Source: Leptolyngbya sp. NIES-3755
GTDB lineage: Bacteria > Cyanobacteriota > Cyanobacteriia > Leptolyngbyales > Leptolyngbyaceae
NCBI GenBank assembly: GCA_001548435.1
Contig: AP017308.1
Span: forward strand, 434,001-498,000
Reading direction: 5' to 3'
Length of the DNA stretch: 64,000 bases
The number at the start of each line of letters is the position of its first letter. The stretch's first letter is position 1. Shown here in pieces: positions 9,527 to 20,495 of the stretch. The notes beneath the pieces were generated by a model that saw nothing but the letters and a program-made list of their open reading frames with translations, was not told the DNA's origin and did no database searches. A program made the translations under genes and the position numbers.

Positions 9527-9663
9527 CGCGCCTCCACTATGCTCACTTTACGACGTTGATTTCTATCTCGACGCTTCGCTGAAACGCCTTTGATCCACTC
9601 AAAAATCCCTCTAATCCAATTCTAGAGCAGCGTTCCGAAAAGCAAAGAGACTTGTGATACAGC

Positions 9664-10689
9664 TTAAACTCGATTTGCGGTTTTGATATATTTCTGGAAC
9701 CAAGTATTTTCATCTGCCTTAATCTCGATCACTTGAATAAATTGCCCAAATGCTTCGATTAAGTCCGGATTCCGCCACCCTTGTTTCATTTCCTCATGAA
9801 TAATTCGCAGCGCTTCTTCGGGTGGAAATGCTTTCTTATAAGGACGCTCGCTCGTCAGTGCATCATAAATATCAATCACCTGAAAGACCTGAGCTAAGAA
9901 CGGAATTTGATCACCCTGCAATCCGTCCGGATATCCCGATCCATCCCACCGCTCATGATGATGCCGAATAATCGGTACAACTCCCCGCATCGTTCGCAAC
10001 GGCTGACAGATCTTCTCACCGATCAGGACATGCTGCTTCATGATTTGGAATTCTTCTTCGGTGAATCTGCCACGTTTTAGCAGGACGCTATCTGGAATTC
10101 CCACTTTGCCAATATCGTGCAGATAGCCGCCCCACATCAGGTCGCGAATTTGCGATCGCGTTAATCCCAAAAATTCCCCGAACGCTTTCCCCCGCAAAAC
10201 AAGCCGTTCACAGTGATCTCCAGTATTCGGATCGCGACTTTCAACCGTTCTCGCGATCGAAAACAGAACTTTCTCTGCATGGTCTAAATCTTCATTCAGA
10301 CGTTTTTGACGAATGAGCGACTTCACTCGTGCAGAGAGTTCCAATTGATCAAACGGCTTGGTGAGAAAATCATCGCCACCTGCTTCAATTCCTCTGAGGC
10401 GCGATCGTCGATCGTCCAAGGCTGTAATAAATACGATCGGAGTCAGGCGTGTATGTTCATCTTCCTTGAGCCGACGACAGACCTCATAGCCATCCATTCC
10501 AGGCATCATCACATCGAGCAGGATTAGATCCGGATTTGTCTCTTGCAGTTGGGATAATGCTGCAACACCGCTTTCTGCTTCTATTACGTCGTAGCCTTCC
10601 ACAGAGAGCAATGCCACAGCCGTCATCCGGCTCGATGGATGATCATCGACGACTAAAATTTTGGGTCGTTCCAAGTCCAGGTCATTCAC
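9664..10689 (-). CDS. Response regulator with HD-GYP phosphodiesterase domain
   Basis: The N-terminal receiver (about residues 10-125) has the acidic pair VVDD, the phospho-acceptor in LILLDVMMPGMDG and the switch lysine in FLTKPF. The C-terminal half is an HD-GYP domain: HDIGK, a downstream histidine in MKQHVLIGE, HHHERWDGSGYP and IDIYDALTSERPYK. HD-GYP proteins hydrolyse cyclic-di-GMP, linking a phosphorelay to the second messenger. No partner kinase is adjacent. I prefer the GTG at 10689 (VNDLDLERPKILVVDD), which has AGGCG upstream; the frame is also open to a TTG at 10716 without a ribosome-binding site. Confidence 0.92.
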   Translation of the reverse strand: MNDLDLERPKILVVDDHPSSRMTAVALLSVEGYDVIEAESGVAALSQLQETNPDLILLDVMMPGMDGYEVCRRLKEDEHTRLTPIVFITALDDRRSRLRGIEAGGDDFLTKPFDQLELSARVKSLIRQKRLNEDLDHAEKVLFSIARTVESRDPNTGDHCERLVLRGKAFGEFLGLTRSQIRDLMWGGYLHDIGKVGIPDSVLLKRGRFTEEEFQIMKQHVLIGEKICQPLRTMRGVVPIIRHHHERWDGSGYPDGLQGDQIPFLAQVFQVIDIYDALTSERPYKKAFPPEEALRIIHEEMKQGWRNPDLIEAFGQFIQVIEIKADENTWFQKYIKTANRV

Positions 10690-10808
10690 AAGGAAAACGC
10701 CTATATCACTGAACAATATGAGAGAGCAACAGACGCGATCGCCGTTGAGTTGCCTTTTCTCAGTATGGGCAAAGTGATTCTCAAAATAATCAGAGAATTT
10801 ACACGGAA

Positions 10809-13478
10809 CTATTCAACGGCTTCATTCACCGGGAATCGATCGAGGAGTTGAATTGCCCGAATTGCGTTCGTCCGAATCGTCTGTGAGAGATTTGGCGTGT
10901 GCGGAATTTGGGAGAGCAAATCGACAGTCCGACGCAAAATTCGGACGACATCGCCTTCATCCAGGCTAGTATTTCTACACAGTTCGACCCAATCGACTCC
11001 AAGTGCCCACTGTTCGACCAATCCCACCATTTCGTCTTCGAGCCAGACTGGGAATGCGACTTGATAACGCCGCTGAAGTTGGAAAAGTTGACGACGAATG
11101 CTGCGAAGTTCACTCAAAGCTTCGAGAACCGCGTCGGACACATCGTAGCGAGTCCAAGTATCGGGGCGAGACACTTCTGTGACTAGAGCCGCACAAGCCG
11201 CCGCAAAATGATGGGGATCAAGATGATCGAGTTCGCCAGACATGAGGGCAAGACCCAACCAGAGTTCGTTATCGCCTCGAATCGCTGCGGTGGCTTGTCC
11301 TAGAACCGTTGGTGTAAGGTCATCTAAGCAACCAAATCTCCGAAGAATTTCGATCAGTGCGACGAACTCATCCCAGTGACGTTGGGTTTTTTCGTCGAGT
11401 TTGGCTTGTCGATCGTTGATTTCTTCTCTTAAGGTTTCAATCCGTCTCTGCCGTTTCATGGTTTGAGGACGATTGCCCCAGGCGTGAACTGGGTGCGCTT
11501 CCATTTGTGCCTGTACCGCGTTCATTCGCTGATGTTGGGCGTATACTTCAGGCGCTTCATCTGGAAGTCCGGGAGGATCGGGGATCAATTGCGCGATCGA
11601 GATACTTTCCTCAGTTCCTTTACGAGTTTGTCCCGGTTTGAACACGAGTTCGGGTGGCGGATTTAGATTATCAACCTCTTTCAATCGAGGAATCTCACCG
11701 CGTAAAGCCGCGACATCTGCGACTGAAGCGACATACCAACGATTGTTTTGTCCTAAGCAAATGAGATAAGGGAACTGACCCGAACCCGGAATTTTCGATA
11801 CAAGAACGGCAGGGATGACTGAAGATCCGTCGCCTTTGAGTGTCAAAACTGTTCCTGCAACGGCGAATTGAAGCGCGATCGCTCGTTCTCCCGCTTGCAT
11901 TTCATCGGCTTGATGTTGCAGAGTTTTGAGCAATCGTTTCTCTTCTTTAAGTCGTTCCTGGAGCTTTTCGTATTGTGCTAACAGTTTCCAATCGACTTCA
12001 GAAACGATCGATTCGAGTTGCTTCAGTTCATGTTTACAGCGTTCGAGTTCTTGCTGTTGCGGCTTTAAATAAAGTGTAGAAAGGTATTGCCCAAAACTGC
12101 GTTCGATCAAGGCGCGAACTTCTTCGATCGAATGAGTTTGCAGCAAGTTCAACACCATGCCGTAACTGGGTGTAAATTGACTCACCAACGGATCGGCTCC
12201 AGAAGTTGCCAAATACGCGGCTTCTTTCGATCCCTCAAACGGGGTTTGAACTGTGACCACATAACCGCGATCGTCCATTCCGCGTCGTCCTGCCCGTCCC
12301 GACATTTGCAGAAATTCAGACGGATTGAGCAAGCGATGTCCCGCATCTGTCCGCTTAGACAGGCTTGAAACGATCGTGGTTCGAGCAGGCATATTGATCC
12401 CGGCTGCCAGCGTTTCAGTCGCGAATACGACTTTGATTAAACCGTCTTGGAACAGTTCTTCGACCAAGCCTTTCCAGGCAGGCAGAATTCCCGCGTGATG
12501 GGCTGCAATGCCGCGATATAGAGGTTCGACTTGTCCGGCACGTCCAGCTTCAGGATTACGATCGAGAAACGCATCAATCCGCTCTTTCAGTCGTGCCGTT
12601 TCTGCTTCATTCACCAGCGTCAAATTCGCCAATTCGGTCACTGCTTTATCACAGCCGCGCCGACTGAAAATAAAGTAAATCGCGGGCAACATATCTTTTG
12701 CTGCCAGTTGGCTCACCACGAATGGCAGGCTTGGACACGCCGGACGAGGTGCGCCCCGCTGATTGGCTCCTCTTGGACGGTACTCGCTGCGTTTTGGCTT
12801 GAGACGGGGACTCAATCGCTTGCCTGTCTCATCCAATAGCGGAAAGAGTCCCTTCGTATTACAGAACGAGAACTGAAGCGGAACCGGGCGAAAATCTGAA
12901 TAAATTAGCTCAGTCGGTCCATGAACTTGGGCGATCCAATCTGTCAGTTGGTCACTATTTGCCACCGTTGCCGAGAGTGCCACCAGTTGAACTTCTGAAG
13001 GGCAGTAAATGATCGACTCTTCCCAAACCGTGCCGCGTTGTCGATCGTTCATGTAGTGACATTCATCCAGCACCACCGCTTCGACCCCAATCAAAGATGT
13101 GCCCACTTCCCCGATCGGCGTTCCATACAGCATGTTTCGGAAGATCTCGGTCGTCATCACCAGAATCGGAGCGTCCCGGTTAATCGAAGCATCTCCGGTG
13201 AGTAGCCCGACATTCTCGGCTCCAAACTGATCTCGAAAATCGCGCAACTTCTGGTTTGACAGAGCTTTCAGCGGCGTAGTGTAGAAAACTCGACGATTGG
13301 CAGCCAGCGCTCGATGGATCGCATATTCTCCGATCAGCGTTTTACCTGAACCCGTAGGAGCACAGACCACGACAGATTTTCCTGCTTCCAGTGCCGCGAT
13401 CGCTTGCAATTGAAATTCATCCAATTCAAACGGGTAAAGCTGAGCAAGATCGACTCTGGTAGAGGAAATATTCACCAC
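10809..13478 (-). CDS. Ski2/Mtr4-like DEAD/DEAH-box RNA helicase
   Basis: An 889-residue superfamily 2 helicase. Walker A APTGSGKT is at residues 40-47, DECH at 138-141, SATVAN is motif III, and motif VI QMSGRAGRRGMD lies in the second RecA domain. The C-terminal ~450 residues include a long coiled-coil segment and a DSHCT-like end (ELDHLDPHHFAAACAAL, then RYDVSDAVLEALSELRSI). Eukaryotic relatives unwind RNA for the exosome; in cyanobacteria and plastids (ISE2) a role in RNA processing is likely. The start is GTG (a double GTG at 13478/13475). It is divergent from dnaA. Confidence 0.92.
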   Translation of the reverse strand: MVNISSTRVDLAQLYPFELDEFQLQAIAALEAGKSVVVCAPTGSGKTLIGEYAIHRALAANRRVFYTTPLKALSNQKLRDFRDQFGAENVGLLTGDASINRDAPILVMTTEIFRNMLYGTPIGEVGTSLIGVEAVVLDECHYMNDRQRGTVWEESIIYCPSEVQLVALSATVANSDQLTDWIAQVHGPTELIYSDFRPVPLQFSFCNTKGLFPLLDETGKRLSPRLKPKRSEYRPRGANQRGAPRPACPSLPFVVSQLAAKDMLPAIYFIFSRRGCDKAVTELANLTLVNEAETARLKERIDAFLDRNPEAGRAGQVEPLYRGIAAHHAGILPAWKGLVEELFQDGLIKVVFATETLAAGINMPARTTIVSSLSKRTDAGHRLLNPSEFLQMSGRAGRRGMDDRGYVVTVQTPFEGSKEAAYLATSGADPLVSQFTPSYGMVLNLLQTHSIEEVRALIERSFGQYLSTLYLKPQQQELERCKHELKQLESIVSEVDWKLLAQYEKLQERLKEEKRLLKTLQHQADEMQAGERAIALQFAVAGTVLTLKGDGSSVIPAVLVSKIPGSGQFPYLICLGQNNRWYVASVADVAALRGEIPRLKEVDNLNPPPELVFKPGQTRKGTEESISIAQLIPDPPGLPDEAPEVYAQHQRMNAVQAQMEAHPVHAWGNRPQTMKRQRRIETLREEINDRQAKLDEKTQRHWDEFVALIEILRRFGCLDDLTPTVLGQATAAIRGDNELWLGLALMSGELDHLDPHHFAAACAALVTEVSRPDTWTRYDVSDAVLEALSELRSIRRQLFQLQRRYQVAFPVWLEDEMVGLVEQWALGVDWVELCRNTSLDEGDVVRILRRTVDLLSQIPHTPNLSQTIRTNAIRAIQLLDRFPVNEAVE

Positions 13479-13639
13479 AAAAAAGTAGCCAGTCGCTAAG
13501 TAAAGATTTTTTTATCCTAGCGCGATTCACGCCGCTCTATGTATTGATTGACGATCGGAAAAGTTCATTCGATCGCGTCTCGACATCTTGAAGTAGAGTA
13601 AATTATCTTATGCTTTGGTCTGGGGTTCGGAGCGGAAAT

Positions 13640-15022
13640 ATGGCGGTAGATAGCTCGATCGATGCGATGTGGTCGGATGTGCTTGAGATCCTAAAACTCA
13701 AATTCAGTCCGCCCACGTTCGACACTTGGGTAAAAAGTGCCGTTCCAGAAGAATTAACGGATACCTGCTTGATCCTCCGAACGGCGAATCCGTTTGCCCA
13801 AAATTGGATTCAGAAGCATTATATGAAAACCGTCAAGGATGCTGTACACGATATTGTGGGGCGACCTGTCGAAGTGCAATTTCGCTTCGTGCCCAGTGCC
13901 GAAAGTGACGATGCGGAGTTGTTTTTTCCATTCGTTGCAGAAACGCCCACGCTTCCAGAGTTACCGATTCAGCCTCCTCGATCGCCCAATTCAACCGATC
14001 TCAATTCAAAATACGTATTCTCGCGCCTAGTCGTCGGTCCGAATAACCGAATGGCACACGCGGCATCTCTGGCAGTCGCAGAATCTCCCGGTCGCGAGTT
14101 CAATCCACTCTTTTTATGTGGCGGCGTTGGATTGGGAAAAACTCATCTAATGCAAGCGATCGGGCATTATCGCCTCGAAATTTCCGCAGATGCCAAAATT
14201 ATTTACGTCTCGACTGAGAAATTCACGAACGATCTGATTACCGCGATTCGCAAAGATGACTTACAGAGTTTTCACGATCGATATCGAGCCGCTGATGTGT
14301 TATTGGTCGATGACATTCAGTTCATTGAAGGTAAAGAATATACTCAAGAGGAATTCTTCCATACTTTCAATACGCTGCACGAGGCTGGAAAGCAGGTGGT
14401 ACTTGCTTCTGACCGTCCACCAAATCAAATTCCGAAACTACAAGAACGGCTTTGCTCTCGATTTTCGATGGGCTTGATCGCAGACATTCAACCGCCCGAT
14501 CTCGAAACCCGGATGGCAATCTTACAGAAAAAAGCCGAATACGAAAACATGCGCCTGCCACGGGAAGTGATCGAGTACATTGCCTCCAGCTATACCTCGA
14601 ACATTCGGGAATTAGAAGGAGCACTGATTCGTGCTGTCGCGTATATTTCAATCTCAGGACTGTCGATGACAGTGGAAAACATTGCCCCGATGCTGAATCC
14701 GCCCGTCGAAAAAGTTGAAGCCTCTCCAGAGGTTGTGATCAATGCAGTTTCCGAAGCATTTGGAGTGTCGATCGACGATCTCAAAGGGAATTCTCGTCGT
14801 CGCGAAATTAGCGTTGCCCGACAAGTGGGAATGTATCTAATGCGGCATCACACCGAATTAAGTCTGCCAAAGATTGGCGAAGTGTTTGGTGGAAAAGATC
14901 ACACCACTGTTATGTATAGCTGCGAAAAAATTGGGCAGTTAAAAGAGAAAGACTCCAGTATGGCGCAAACATTACGGCAACTTGGGGATCGAATTAACCT
15001 TGCCAGTCAGGGACGAAAATAA
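13640..15022 (+). CDS. dnaA: Chromosomal replication initiator DnaA
   Basis: DnaA binds DnaA boxes at oriC, opens the duplex and loads DnaB. All four domains are visible in 460 residues: domain I (about 1-80, [20 protein letters not shown]), a short linker, the AAA+ domain (Walker [11 protein letters not shown] at 161-170, then VLLVDDIQF), and domain IV with the box-binding helix [12 protein letters not shown] start at the ATG at 13640, preceded by GGAG; the frame is open ten codons further to 13610. No dnaN follows, and I saw no convincing cluster of TTATCCACA-like boxes on either side. Confidence 0.96.
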   Translation: MAVDSSIDAMWSDVLEILKLKFSPPTFDTWVKSAVPEELTDTCLILRTANPFAQNWIQKHYMKTVKDAVHDIVGRPVEVQFRFVPSAESDDAELFFPFVAETPTLPELPIQPPRSPNSTDLNSKYVFSRLVVGPNNRMAHAASLAVAESPGREFNPLFLCGGVGLGKTHLMQAIGHYRLEISADAKIIYVSTEKFTNDLITAIRKDDLQSFHDRYRAADVLLVDDIQFIEGKEYTQEEFFHTFNTLHEAGKQVVLASDRPPNQIPKLQERLCSRFSMGLIADIQPPDLETRMAILQKKAEYENMRLPREVIEYIASSYTSNIRELEGALIRAVAYISISGLSMTVENIAPMLNPPVEKVEASPEVVINAVSEAFGVSIDDLKGNSRRREISVARQVGMYLMRHHTELSLPKIGEVFGGKDHTTVMYSCEKIGQLKEKDSSMAQTLRQLGDRINLASQGRK

Positions 15023-15117
15023 CGAATTTGAGCACGTCAATTATTCTATTTGAGAACTGTCCATCACCCATGACAGATCGCCCAAAAGCCACTAGAGTGT
15101 AATGGCACAATCTCCCA

Positions 15118-15573
15118 GTGAACTCTGTTAAGGACGTGTCTGATTTTTTGGCTCAGCTTAGCCACGGGCAATTGCTGATGGTAAATAGCCGTAGACGCAA
15201 TGGATTAATTATCTATAAGCAATTTCATGCTGAGTTTGCAGGTCCGGGAGCAGCAGTCGGAAATTTGCTCGATCGAGATTGCAAGGGTGTTTTGCCTGTA
15301 GGGGATTTGTCGCTGGTGCACCCGAAGGCGGACGAGGAACGACAGAAGGCATATTTGATTCGTCGCCAGTGGATTCGATTAACGCAGCAAATTACGGATA
15401 ATGCTCTGCCGTCTCAACGAGCACAGATGATTTTGAATCAGTTTGAGAATTATTTTGGCTCGGATTTGGTGGCACGATTGCCGAGTGAGGCGTTTGCGCT
15501 GATGGTTGGGGTGTTGCCTCAGACGGTTGAGATTGTTCGGTATTGTCCGGAGCAATCAGGAAGGCGGGCGTGA
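15118..15573 (+). CDS. Conserved hypothetical protein downstream of dnaA
   Basis: A 151-residue soluble protein read from a GTG at 15118 (NSVKDVSDFLAQL). It has a basic patch SRRRNGLIIYKQF, a segment PVGDLSLVHPKADEERQKAY and a helical C-terminal half. I do not recognise a domain. It lies 95 bp after dnaA in the same orientation, so co-transcription is possible. An in-frame GTG also occurs at codon 7. Confidence 0.6.
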   Translation: MNSVKDVSDFLAQLSHGQLLMVNSRRRNGLIIYKQFHAEFAGPGAAVGNLLDRDCKGVLPVGDLSLVHPKADEERQKAYLIRRQWIRLTQQITDNALPSQRAQMILNQFENYFGSDLVARLPSEAFALMVGVLPQTVEIVRYCPEQSGRRA

Positions 15574-15640
15574 TAGTGGATGAATCGATCGGGTAAACGA
15601 ACATACCAAAAACCCAAACCCGATCAACTTCCTCACTTAA

Positions 15641-15976
15641 TCAAATCCGCGTCGAAATCGATCGCAGTTCATCCGGTATCACCGCATCCTCAGCAAATTC
15701 CAAAATCGTCTCCGACAATCCCAAATACCCCGATTCTGCAAACGACAACAACATTCGCTGTAACGCGAACCAGACTTCCGGTTCATATTCCCAATCTCGA
15801 TCGCGCTTTGCCCGACCCGCGATCGACTTCAACGCCCAAAAATAACTATTTCGTACCACCGATCCGCCCTTCTTAAATGGCGGCACATCCTCGTGATGCA
15901 AATACAAAATATCCTGATCGATTCTCGCTCTCATCTTTCCCACATCAAAAAGAAATTCCCCCGTAGTCCACACCAC
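15641..15976 (-). CDS. Conserved hypothetical protein
   Basis: A 111-residue soluble protein (MVWTTGEFLFDVGKMRARID...) rich in aromatic and charged residues, with DRDWEYEPEVWFALQRMLLS and an acidic end. No family recognised. It lies directly downstream of the RRM gene on the same strand, with only 26 bases between the RRM stop (16003) and this start (15976), so it is probably a distal gene of that transcript. The opposite strand is also open here but has low-complexity, proline-rich translation and is discounted. Confidence 0.55.
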   Translation of the reverse strand: MVWTTGEFLFDVGKMRARIDQDILYLHHEDVPPFKKGGSVVRNSYFWALKSIAGRAKRDRDWEYEPEVWFALQRMLLSFAESGYLGLSETILEFAEDAVIPDELRSISTRI

Positions 15977-16002
15977 GAGGGAATCAATTCTAGCGAATCA
16001 AA

Positions 16003-16317
16003 TTAATAGCGTTGTGAAAAACCACCGCTGCGACCGCCGCCACTGCGACCACCGCCACCGCCGCCACGCGATTCTTCACGAGGCTTCGCTTTGTTGACAC
16101 GCATATCGCGTCCCATCCATTCCGCGCCGTCCAAAGCTTCGATCGCTTTGTCTTCTTCGGCATCGGTTTCCATTTCCACAAATCCGAACCCACGCATCCG
16201 ACCAGTTTCACGATCAACCGGAAGCTGAACGCGCTTGACAGATCCGTATTCTGCAAAGATTTCGGTTAAATCTTCACGTGTAACCTCATAGGACAGGTTA
16301 CCTACATAAATCGACAT
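16003..16317 (-). CDS. Cyanobacterial RRM-type RNA-binding protein (Rbp)
   Basis: A 104-residue protein with one RNA-recognition motif. RNP2 is IYVGNLSYE at residues 3-11, RNP1 is RGFGFVEM around residue 43, and a glycine/arginine/serine-rich tail follows (GGGGGGRSGGGRSGGF). This matches cyanobacterial Rbp proteins, which bind single-stranded RNA. Many are cold-induced, and some place photosystem mRNAs at thylakoids. Cold regulation cannot be shown from this sequence, though the 5' region of ~220 bp before the divergent peptidase gene is long enough for a leader. Confidence 0.93.
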   Translation of the reverse strand: MSIYVGNLSYEVTREDLTEIFAEYGSVKRVQLPVDRETGRMRGFGFVEMETDAEEDKAIEALDGAEWMGRDMRVNKAKPREESRGGGGGGRSGGGRSGGFSQRY

Positions 16318-16545
16318 TGAAAAAATTCTCCAGAACCAGAAATGAACGAGGCAATCGTATCGGAGTGTGCCTGCTTTCGACCAAACATACTTGCTAGTTT
16401 CGATGAAAACGAACGAGTCACTGTCAGAAAAAACAAACTAATCAACCGAGCTAAACACCTCTCTTAATTTACTGTAGCACGAATCTCTAAAGTGAGCAGA
16501 TTTGTACAATTGCGATAGCTTAAATGAGGTGAACTGGAGAAAGCT

Positions 16546-18459
16546 ATGGTTGTTGGATCGTATGGAACTTGGAAGTCGCCGATTAGCTCGGATCTGATTG
16601 TGGCGGGAGCGATCGGGCTGGGACAAGTTAAGTTAGATGACAAAACAATTTATTGGACAGAATCTCGTCCTACGGAGGGAGGACGGAATGTGATTGTGCA
16701 GCGCTCTACGAATGGGCAAACCATAGATGTGACACCGATGCCGTTTAATGCGCGAACACGGGTGCATGAATATGGGGGAGGGGCATTTATGGTCGCAGCG
16801 GGAACTATTTATTTCTCGAATTTTGCTGACCAAAGGCTATATCAACAGAGAATTGGAGAAGACCCGATCGCACTCACTCCCGAAGCACATTTAAGATATG
16901 CGGATGCTGTTTTAGACAAAACTCGGAATCGCTTAATTTGTGTCCGGGAAGAACATGGCGAAACGGTTGAGAATACGATCGCTGCACTTTCTCTTTCTGA
17001 TCAAAGCCAAGCTGTTCTCGTGTCTGGTGCTGATTTCTATGCGTTTCCGCGTCTAAGTCCAGATGGTTCTCGATTGAGTTGGATTTGCTGGAATCACCCG
17101 AACATGCCTTGGGATGGAACTGAGCTATGGACAGCTACGATTAATGCTGATGGAACATTGGGAACAGCGGAAAAGATTGCAGGCGGTTTAGAAGAGTCAA
17201 TCTTTCAGCCTGAATGGTCGCCAGATGGAAGCTTGATCTTTATTGGCGATCGTACTGGATGGTGGAATTTTTACCGCTGGAATCCGGGTGCTGGAACAAT
17301 CGAACCGCTCTGTGAAAAAGCCGCAGAATTCGGTTTACCTCTTTGGGTGTTTGGCATGTCTACTTATGGATTTGCAGGTAACAAAATCATTTGTAGCTAT
17401 ACCGAAAATGGGTTAAGTCAGTTTGCAAGCTTGGATTTGGATAGTCTCGAACTATCATCGATTGAAACACCTTACACGAGCATTGCAGGATTGCAAGTTT
17501 GTTCAGATCATGCCGTGTTTGTCGGTGGATCATCAATGGAACCTACAGCGATCGTCAAATACGACCTGAACACTCAACAGTTTGAAGTACTCCGACGAGC
17601 CAGCGAATTGAAGATTGATCCAGGTTATCTATCTGTTCCAGAAGCGATCGAGTTTCCGACTGAGAACAATCTCACCGCTCACGCGCTCTACTATGCTCCG
17701 AAGAACAAAGACTATACTGCACCCGAAGGCGAACGCCCTCCGATGTTAGTAAAAAGCCACGGAGGTCCAACCGCTTCAACTTCCGCATCTTTTAACTTAG
17801 GCATTCAGTACTGGACAAGTCGAGGATTTGCAGTCCTAGATGTGAACTATGGAGGTAGTACTGGCTATGGACGAGCTTATCGAGAGCGATTAAAAGGAAC
17901 TTGGGGCATTGTCGATGTCGATGACTGCTCGAATGGTGCAAAGTATCTTGCAGAGCAAGGAAAAGTCGATAGCGATCGGTTAGTGATTGCAGGCGGTAGT
18001 GCAGGTGGATACACAACACTGTGTGCATTAACGTTTAGAGATACCTTCAAAGCAGGTGCAAGCTACTACGGAGTGAGCAGTCTGAAGGCTTTAGCAGAAG
18101 ACACTCACAAGTTTGAATCGCGCTATTTGGATGGATTGATTGGACCCTATCCAGAACGAGCCGATTTGTATGAAGAACGAGCACCGATTAGTGCAGTCGA
18201 TCGCTTATCTTGTCCAGTCATCTTCTTCCAAGGTGACGAAGATAAAATCGTTCCACCGAATCAAGCTGAGATGATGGTCGAAGCTTTGAAACAGAAAGGA
18301 CTCCCTGTGGCGTATGTCTTATTTCAGGGGGAGCAACATGGATTTCGTAAAGCAGAGAACATTAAACGTGCATTAGACGGGGAATTTTATTTCTATTCGC
18401 AGGTGTTTGGATACGAACCAGCGGATAAAATCGAGCCTGTCAAGATCGCGAACTTGTAG
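16546..18459 (+). CDS. S9-family (prolyl oligopeptidase-type) serine peptidase
   Basis: A 637-residue protein with an N-terminal beta-propeller (WD40-like repeats such as [16 protein letters not shown] and [14 protein letters not shown]) and a C-terminal alpha/beta hydrolase. The catalytic triad reads Ser485 in GGSAGGY, Asp566 in GDEDKIVPP and His598 in GEQHGF. The closest group is the dipeptidyl aminopeptidase/acylaminoacyl-peptidase branch of S9. There is no signal peptide, so it is cytoplasmic, where it would trim short peptides. The start is the ATG at 16546; the next gene begins six bases after the stop. Confidence 0.93.
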   Translation: MVVGSYGTWKSPISSDLIVAGAIGLGQVKLDDKTIYWTESRPTEGGRNVIVQRSTNGQTIDVTPMPFNARTRVHEYGGGAFMVAAGTIYFSNFADQRLYQQRIGEDPIALTPEAHLRYADAVLDKTRNRLICVREEHGETVENTIAALSLSDQSQAVLVSGADFYAFPRLSPDGSRLSWICWNHPNMPWDGTELWTATINADGTLGTAEKIAGGLEESIFQPEWSPDGSLIFIGDRTGWWNFYRWNPGAGTIEPLCEKAAEFGLPLWVFGMSTYGFAGNKIICSYTENGLSQFASLDLDSLELSSIETPYTSIAGLQVCSDHAVFVGGSSMEPTAIVKYDLNTQQFEVLRRASELKIDPGYLSVPEAIEFPTENNLTAHALYYAPKNKDYTAPEGERPPMLVKSHGGPTASTSASFNLGIQYWTSRGFAVLDVNYGGSTGYGRAYRERLKGTWGIVDVDDCSNGAKYLAEQGKVDSDRLVIAGGSAGGYTTLCALTFRDTFKAGASYYGVSSLKALAEDTHKFESRYLDGLIGPYPERADLYEERAPISAVDRLSCPVIFFQGDEDKIVPPNQAEMMVEALKQKGLPVAYVLFQGEQHGFRKAENIKRALDGEFYFYSQVFGYEPADKIEPVKIANL

Positions 18460-18465
18460 CTGCTT

Positions 18466-19347
18466 ATGTCTCCAACCGTTGGATTTATTTTGCTAACTCA
18501 TTCCAACCCAAAACAGATTCAGCGGTTGGTCGATCGCTTAAATCGAGTCTTCGATCGTCCTCCGATCGTGTCGCACCACGATTTCTCACAATGTCCGATG
18601 TCGATCGAGACTTTTCCTGAAAACATAACTTTCGTAACACCACACGTTCAAACTCGTTGGGGTGAATTCTCAGCAAATGAAGCGGTGATCAAAGCAATGG
18701 AGCAAATGCAGAAAAGACTCGATCGACCGGAATGGACAATCCTAATCAGCGGTTCAGACTATCCGATCAAACCTGCTTCTCAAGTGATTGCTGATCTGAA
18801 AGCGAGTCAGGCGGACTTTCACATGGAAACTGATCTGATTGATCCATCCAACCTCAAAACAGATTGGCATCGTGAAATGTATGCGCGTTACTACACCCGC
18901 TGGATTCCCATGCCGAAATGGATTGCAGACCCACTCAAGCTCAACTGGCAAAAATTGCGATTAAAACCAGAGAAGCTGATGAAGCCGTTTGTGCCATTCA
19001 CTTCGGATTTTCGTTGTTATGCAGGTAAATCTTGGTTTTGTGCGAATCAACGATCGATGGATTACATTATCGACTTCCATCACACGCAGCCTGAACTTGC
19101 AGCACATTATCGCTGGGTAATGTTTGCAGACGAATCTTACTTCCAAACGATTATCGGCAATGCTTCCCATTTGAAAATGGATTCTAATGATTGGCGATAC
19201 CATGATTGGTCTGCTGGAGGACCGCACCCGAAAATTCTCGATCGCTCAGATTTACCAAAATTCCAAGCATCCTCGGCTCACTTTGCGCGGAAATTTACTC
19301 CGGATGCACCTGTCTTGGATGATCTCGATCGCTTAGTGTTGAATTAA
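18466..19347 (+). CDS. GT14-type beta-1,6-N-acetylglucosaminyltransferase-like protein
   Basis: A 293-residue glycosyltransferase of the core-2/I-branching (GT14) fold. It opens with [20 protein letters not shown], followed by [12 protein letters not shown] and the acceptor-site segment [12 protein letters not shown]. In bacteria such enzymes decorate exopolysaccharide or capsule; the donor and acceptor here are unknown. It starts six bases after the peptidase gene. Its last 53 bases overlap the 3' end of the convergent GT2 gene, which is unusual for two intact genes. Confidence 0.85.
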   Translation: MSPTVGFILLTHSNPKQIQRLVDRLNRVFDRPPIVSHHDFSQCPMSIETFPENITFVTPHVQTRWGEFSANEAVIKAMEQMQKRLDRPEWTILISGSDYPIKPASQVIADLKASQADFHMETDLIDPSNLKTDWHREMYARYYTRWIPMPKWIADPLKLNWQKLRLKPEKLMKPFVPFTSDFRCYAGKSWFCANQRSMDYIIDFHHTQPELAAHYRWVMFADESYFQTIIGNASHLKMDSNDWRYHDWSAGGPHPKILDRSDLPKFQASSAHFARKFTPDAPVLDDLDRLVLN

Positions 19348-20284
19348 ACTGCTCAAATCCTGCAACCTCAGAGAGCGTATACAACGGGCGATTTTTCACT
19401 TCCTCATAAATTCGCCCAATGTACTCTCCTAAAATTCCAATACTCAAGAGTTGCACTGCACCGAGAAAGAAGATCGCAACCACGATCGTCGTGAGTCCTG
19501 TCAACGGCGATGCAGGATAAGCAATCCGCCAGTAAAACACCAAAATCATCATCACAATTGCAACCAACGCAGCAAACAAACCGACATAAGTTGAAATCCG
19601 CAGCGGAACCTTCGAGAATGACACTAATCCACTAATCGCCAATCCCAATGATTTGCCAAAGGTATACTTCACTTCGCCTGCAAATCGAGGATCGCGATCG
19701 AACTTCACCGCCGTTTGACGAAATCCGACCCACGATCGTAGTCCCCGAATATACCGATTTCGCTCTGGCATTGCATTCAAAACATCGACCACTTGCCGAT
19801 CCATCAAGCAAAAATCCCCAGTATCGGTGGGAATCTCCACATCCGCCAATTGTTTGAGCAATCGATAGAATACGTAAGCAGTTAATCGCTTAAACCATCC
19901 TTCTTTCCGTCGCTGAATCCGTTGAGCATAAACCACCTGATAGCCTTGTCGCCATTGCTCGATCATCTCTGGAATCAGTTCGGGTGGATCTTGCAAATCG
20001 GCATCCATCACAATCACAACTCGACCCCGCACATAATTCAATCCAGCCGTCACTGCCACTTGATGTCCAAAATTTCTTGCCAAACTGAGATAACACACTC
20101 GTGGATCGTGCTGGTGCAATTCGCGCATCAAATAGAGCGATCGATCTCGACTGCCATCGTTAATCAAAATCACCTCAGTCGGTGCATCCAATTGATCGAT
20201 TACGGCACGAACCCGATCGTATAATGTCACGATCGTGGCTTCTTCGTTATAGATCGGGATGATGAGCGAGTATTTAGGCAACAT
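19295..20284 (-). CDS. GT2 glycosyltransferase, polyprenyl-phosphate (DPM1/GtrB-like)
   Basis: A 329-residue membrane-anchored GT-A enzyme. It shows [13 protein letters not shown] at the N-terminus, the metal/nucleotide motif [14 protein letters not shown], and [11 protein letters not shown] before two C-terminal membrane helices (about 230-255 and 265-295). Relatives transfer glucose, mannose or 4-amino-arabinose from a nucleotide donor onto undecaprenyl phosphate at the cytoplasmic face. The C-terminal ~40 residues lie beyond the last helix and partly overlap the GT14 gene. The start is the ATG at 20284. Confidence 0.92.
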   Translation of the reverse strand: MLPKYSLIIPIYNEEATIVTLYDRVRAVIDQLDAPTEVILINDGSRDRSLYLMRELHQHDPRVCYLSLARNFGHQVAVTAGLNYVRGRVVIVMDADLQDPPELIPEMIEQWRQGYQVVYAQRIQRRKEGWFKRLTAYVFYRLLKQLADVEIPTDTGDFCLMDRQVVDVLNAMPERNRYIRGLRSWVGFRQTAVKFDRDPRFAGEVKYTFGKSLGLAISGLVSFSKVPLRISTYVGLFAALVAIVMMILVFYWRIAYPASPLTGLTTIVVAIFFLGAVQLLSIGILGEYIGRIYEEVKNRPLYTLSEVAGFEQFNSTLSDRDHPRQVHPE

Positions 20285-20400
20285 AGCGATCGAGGGGCAA
20301 TTTTCTCGATCGTGCCATTATTTGTCGATTCGATCTGCCGTGGATAAATAATTAATGCTTGATTCAAATGCGATCGATGCTGTATATTAGAAACACATCC

Positions 20401-20482
20401 GGGCGGATGGCGAAACTGGTAGACGCACCACACTCAAAATGTGGCACCGAAAGGTATGGGAGTTCGATTCTCCCTCCGCCCA
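20401..20482 (+). tRNA. tRNA-Leu (anticodon CAA)
   Basis: The acceptor stem GGGCGGA (20401-20407) pairs with TCCGCCC (20475-20481), followed by discriminator A. The anticodon stem CCACA/TGTGG encloses the loop CTCAAAA, with anticodon CAA at 20435-20437. A long class II variable arm and GTTCGATTC in the T arm are present. CCA is not encoded. Confidence 0.97.
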
Positions 20483-20495
20483 TACAACTTAAACT

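Noticed and set aside
15023-15117. Replication origin next to dnaA
   Set aside because: No DnaA-box cluster or AT-rich unwinding element visible.
15580-15876. 98-codon plus-strand frame
   Set aside because: Proline/threonine-rich antisense reading of the minus-strand hypothetical gene at 15641-15976.
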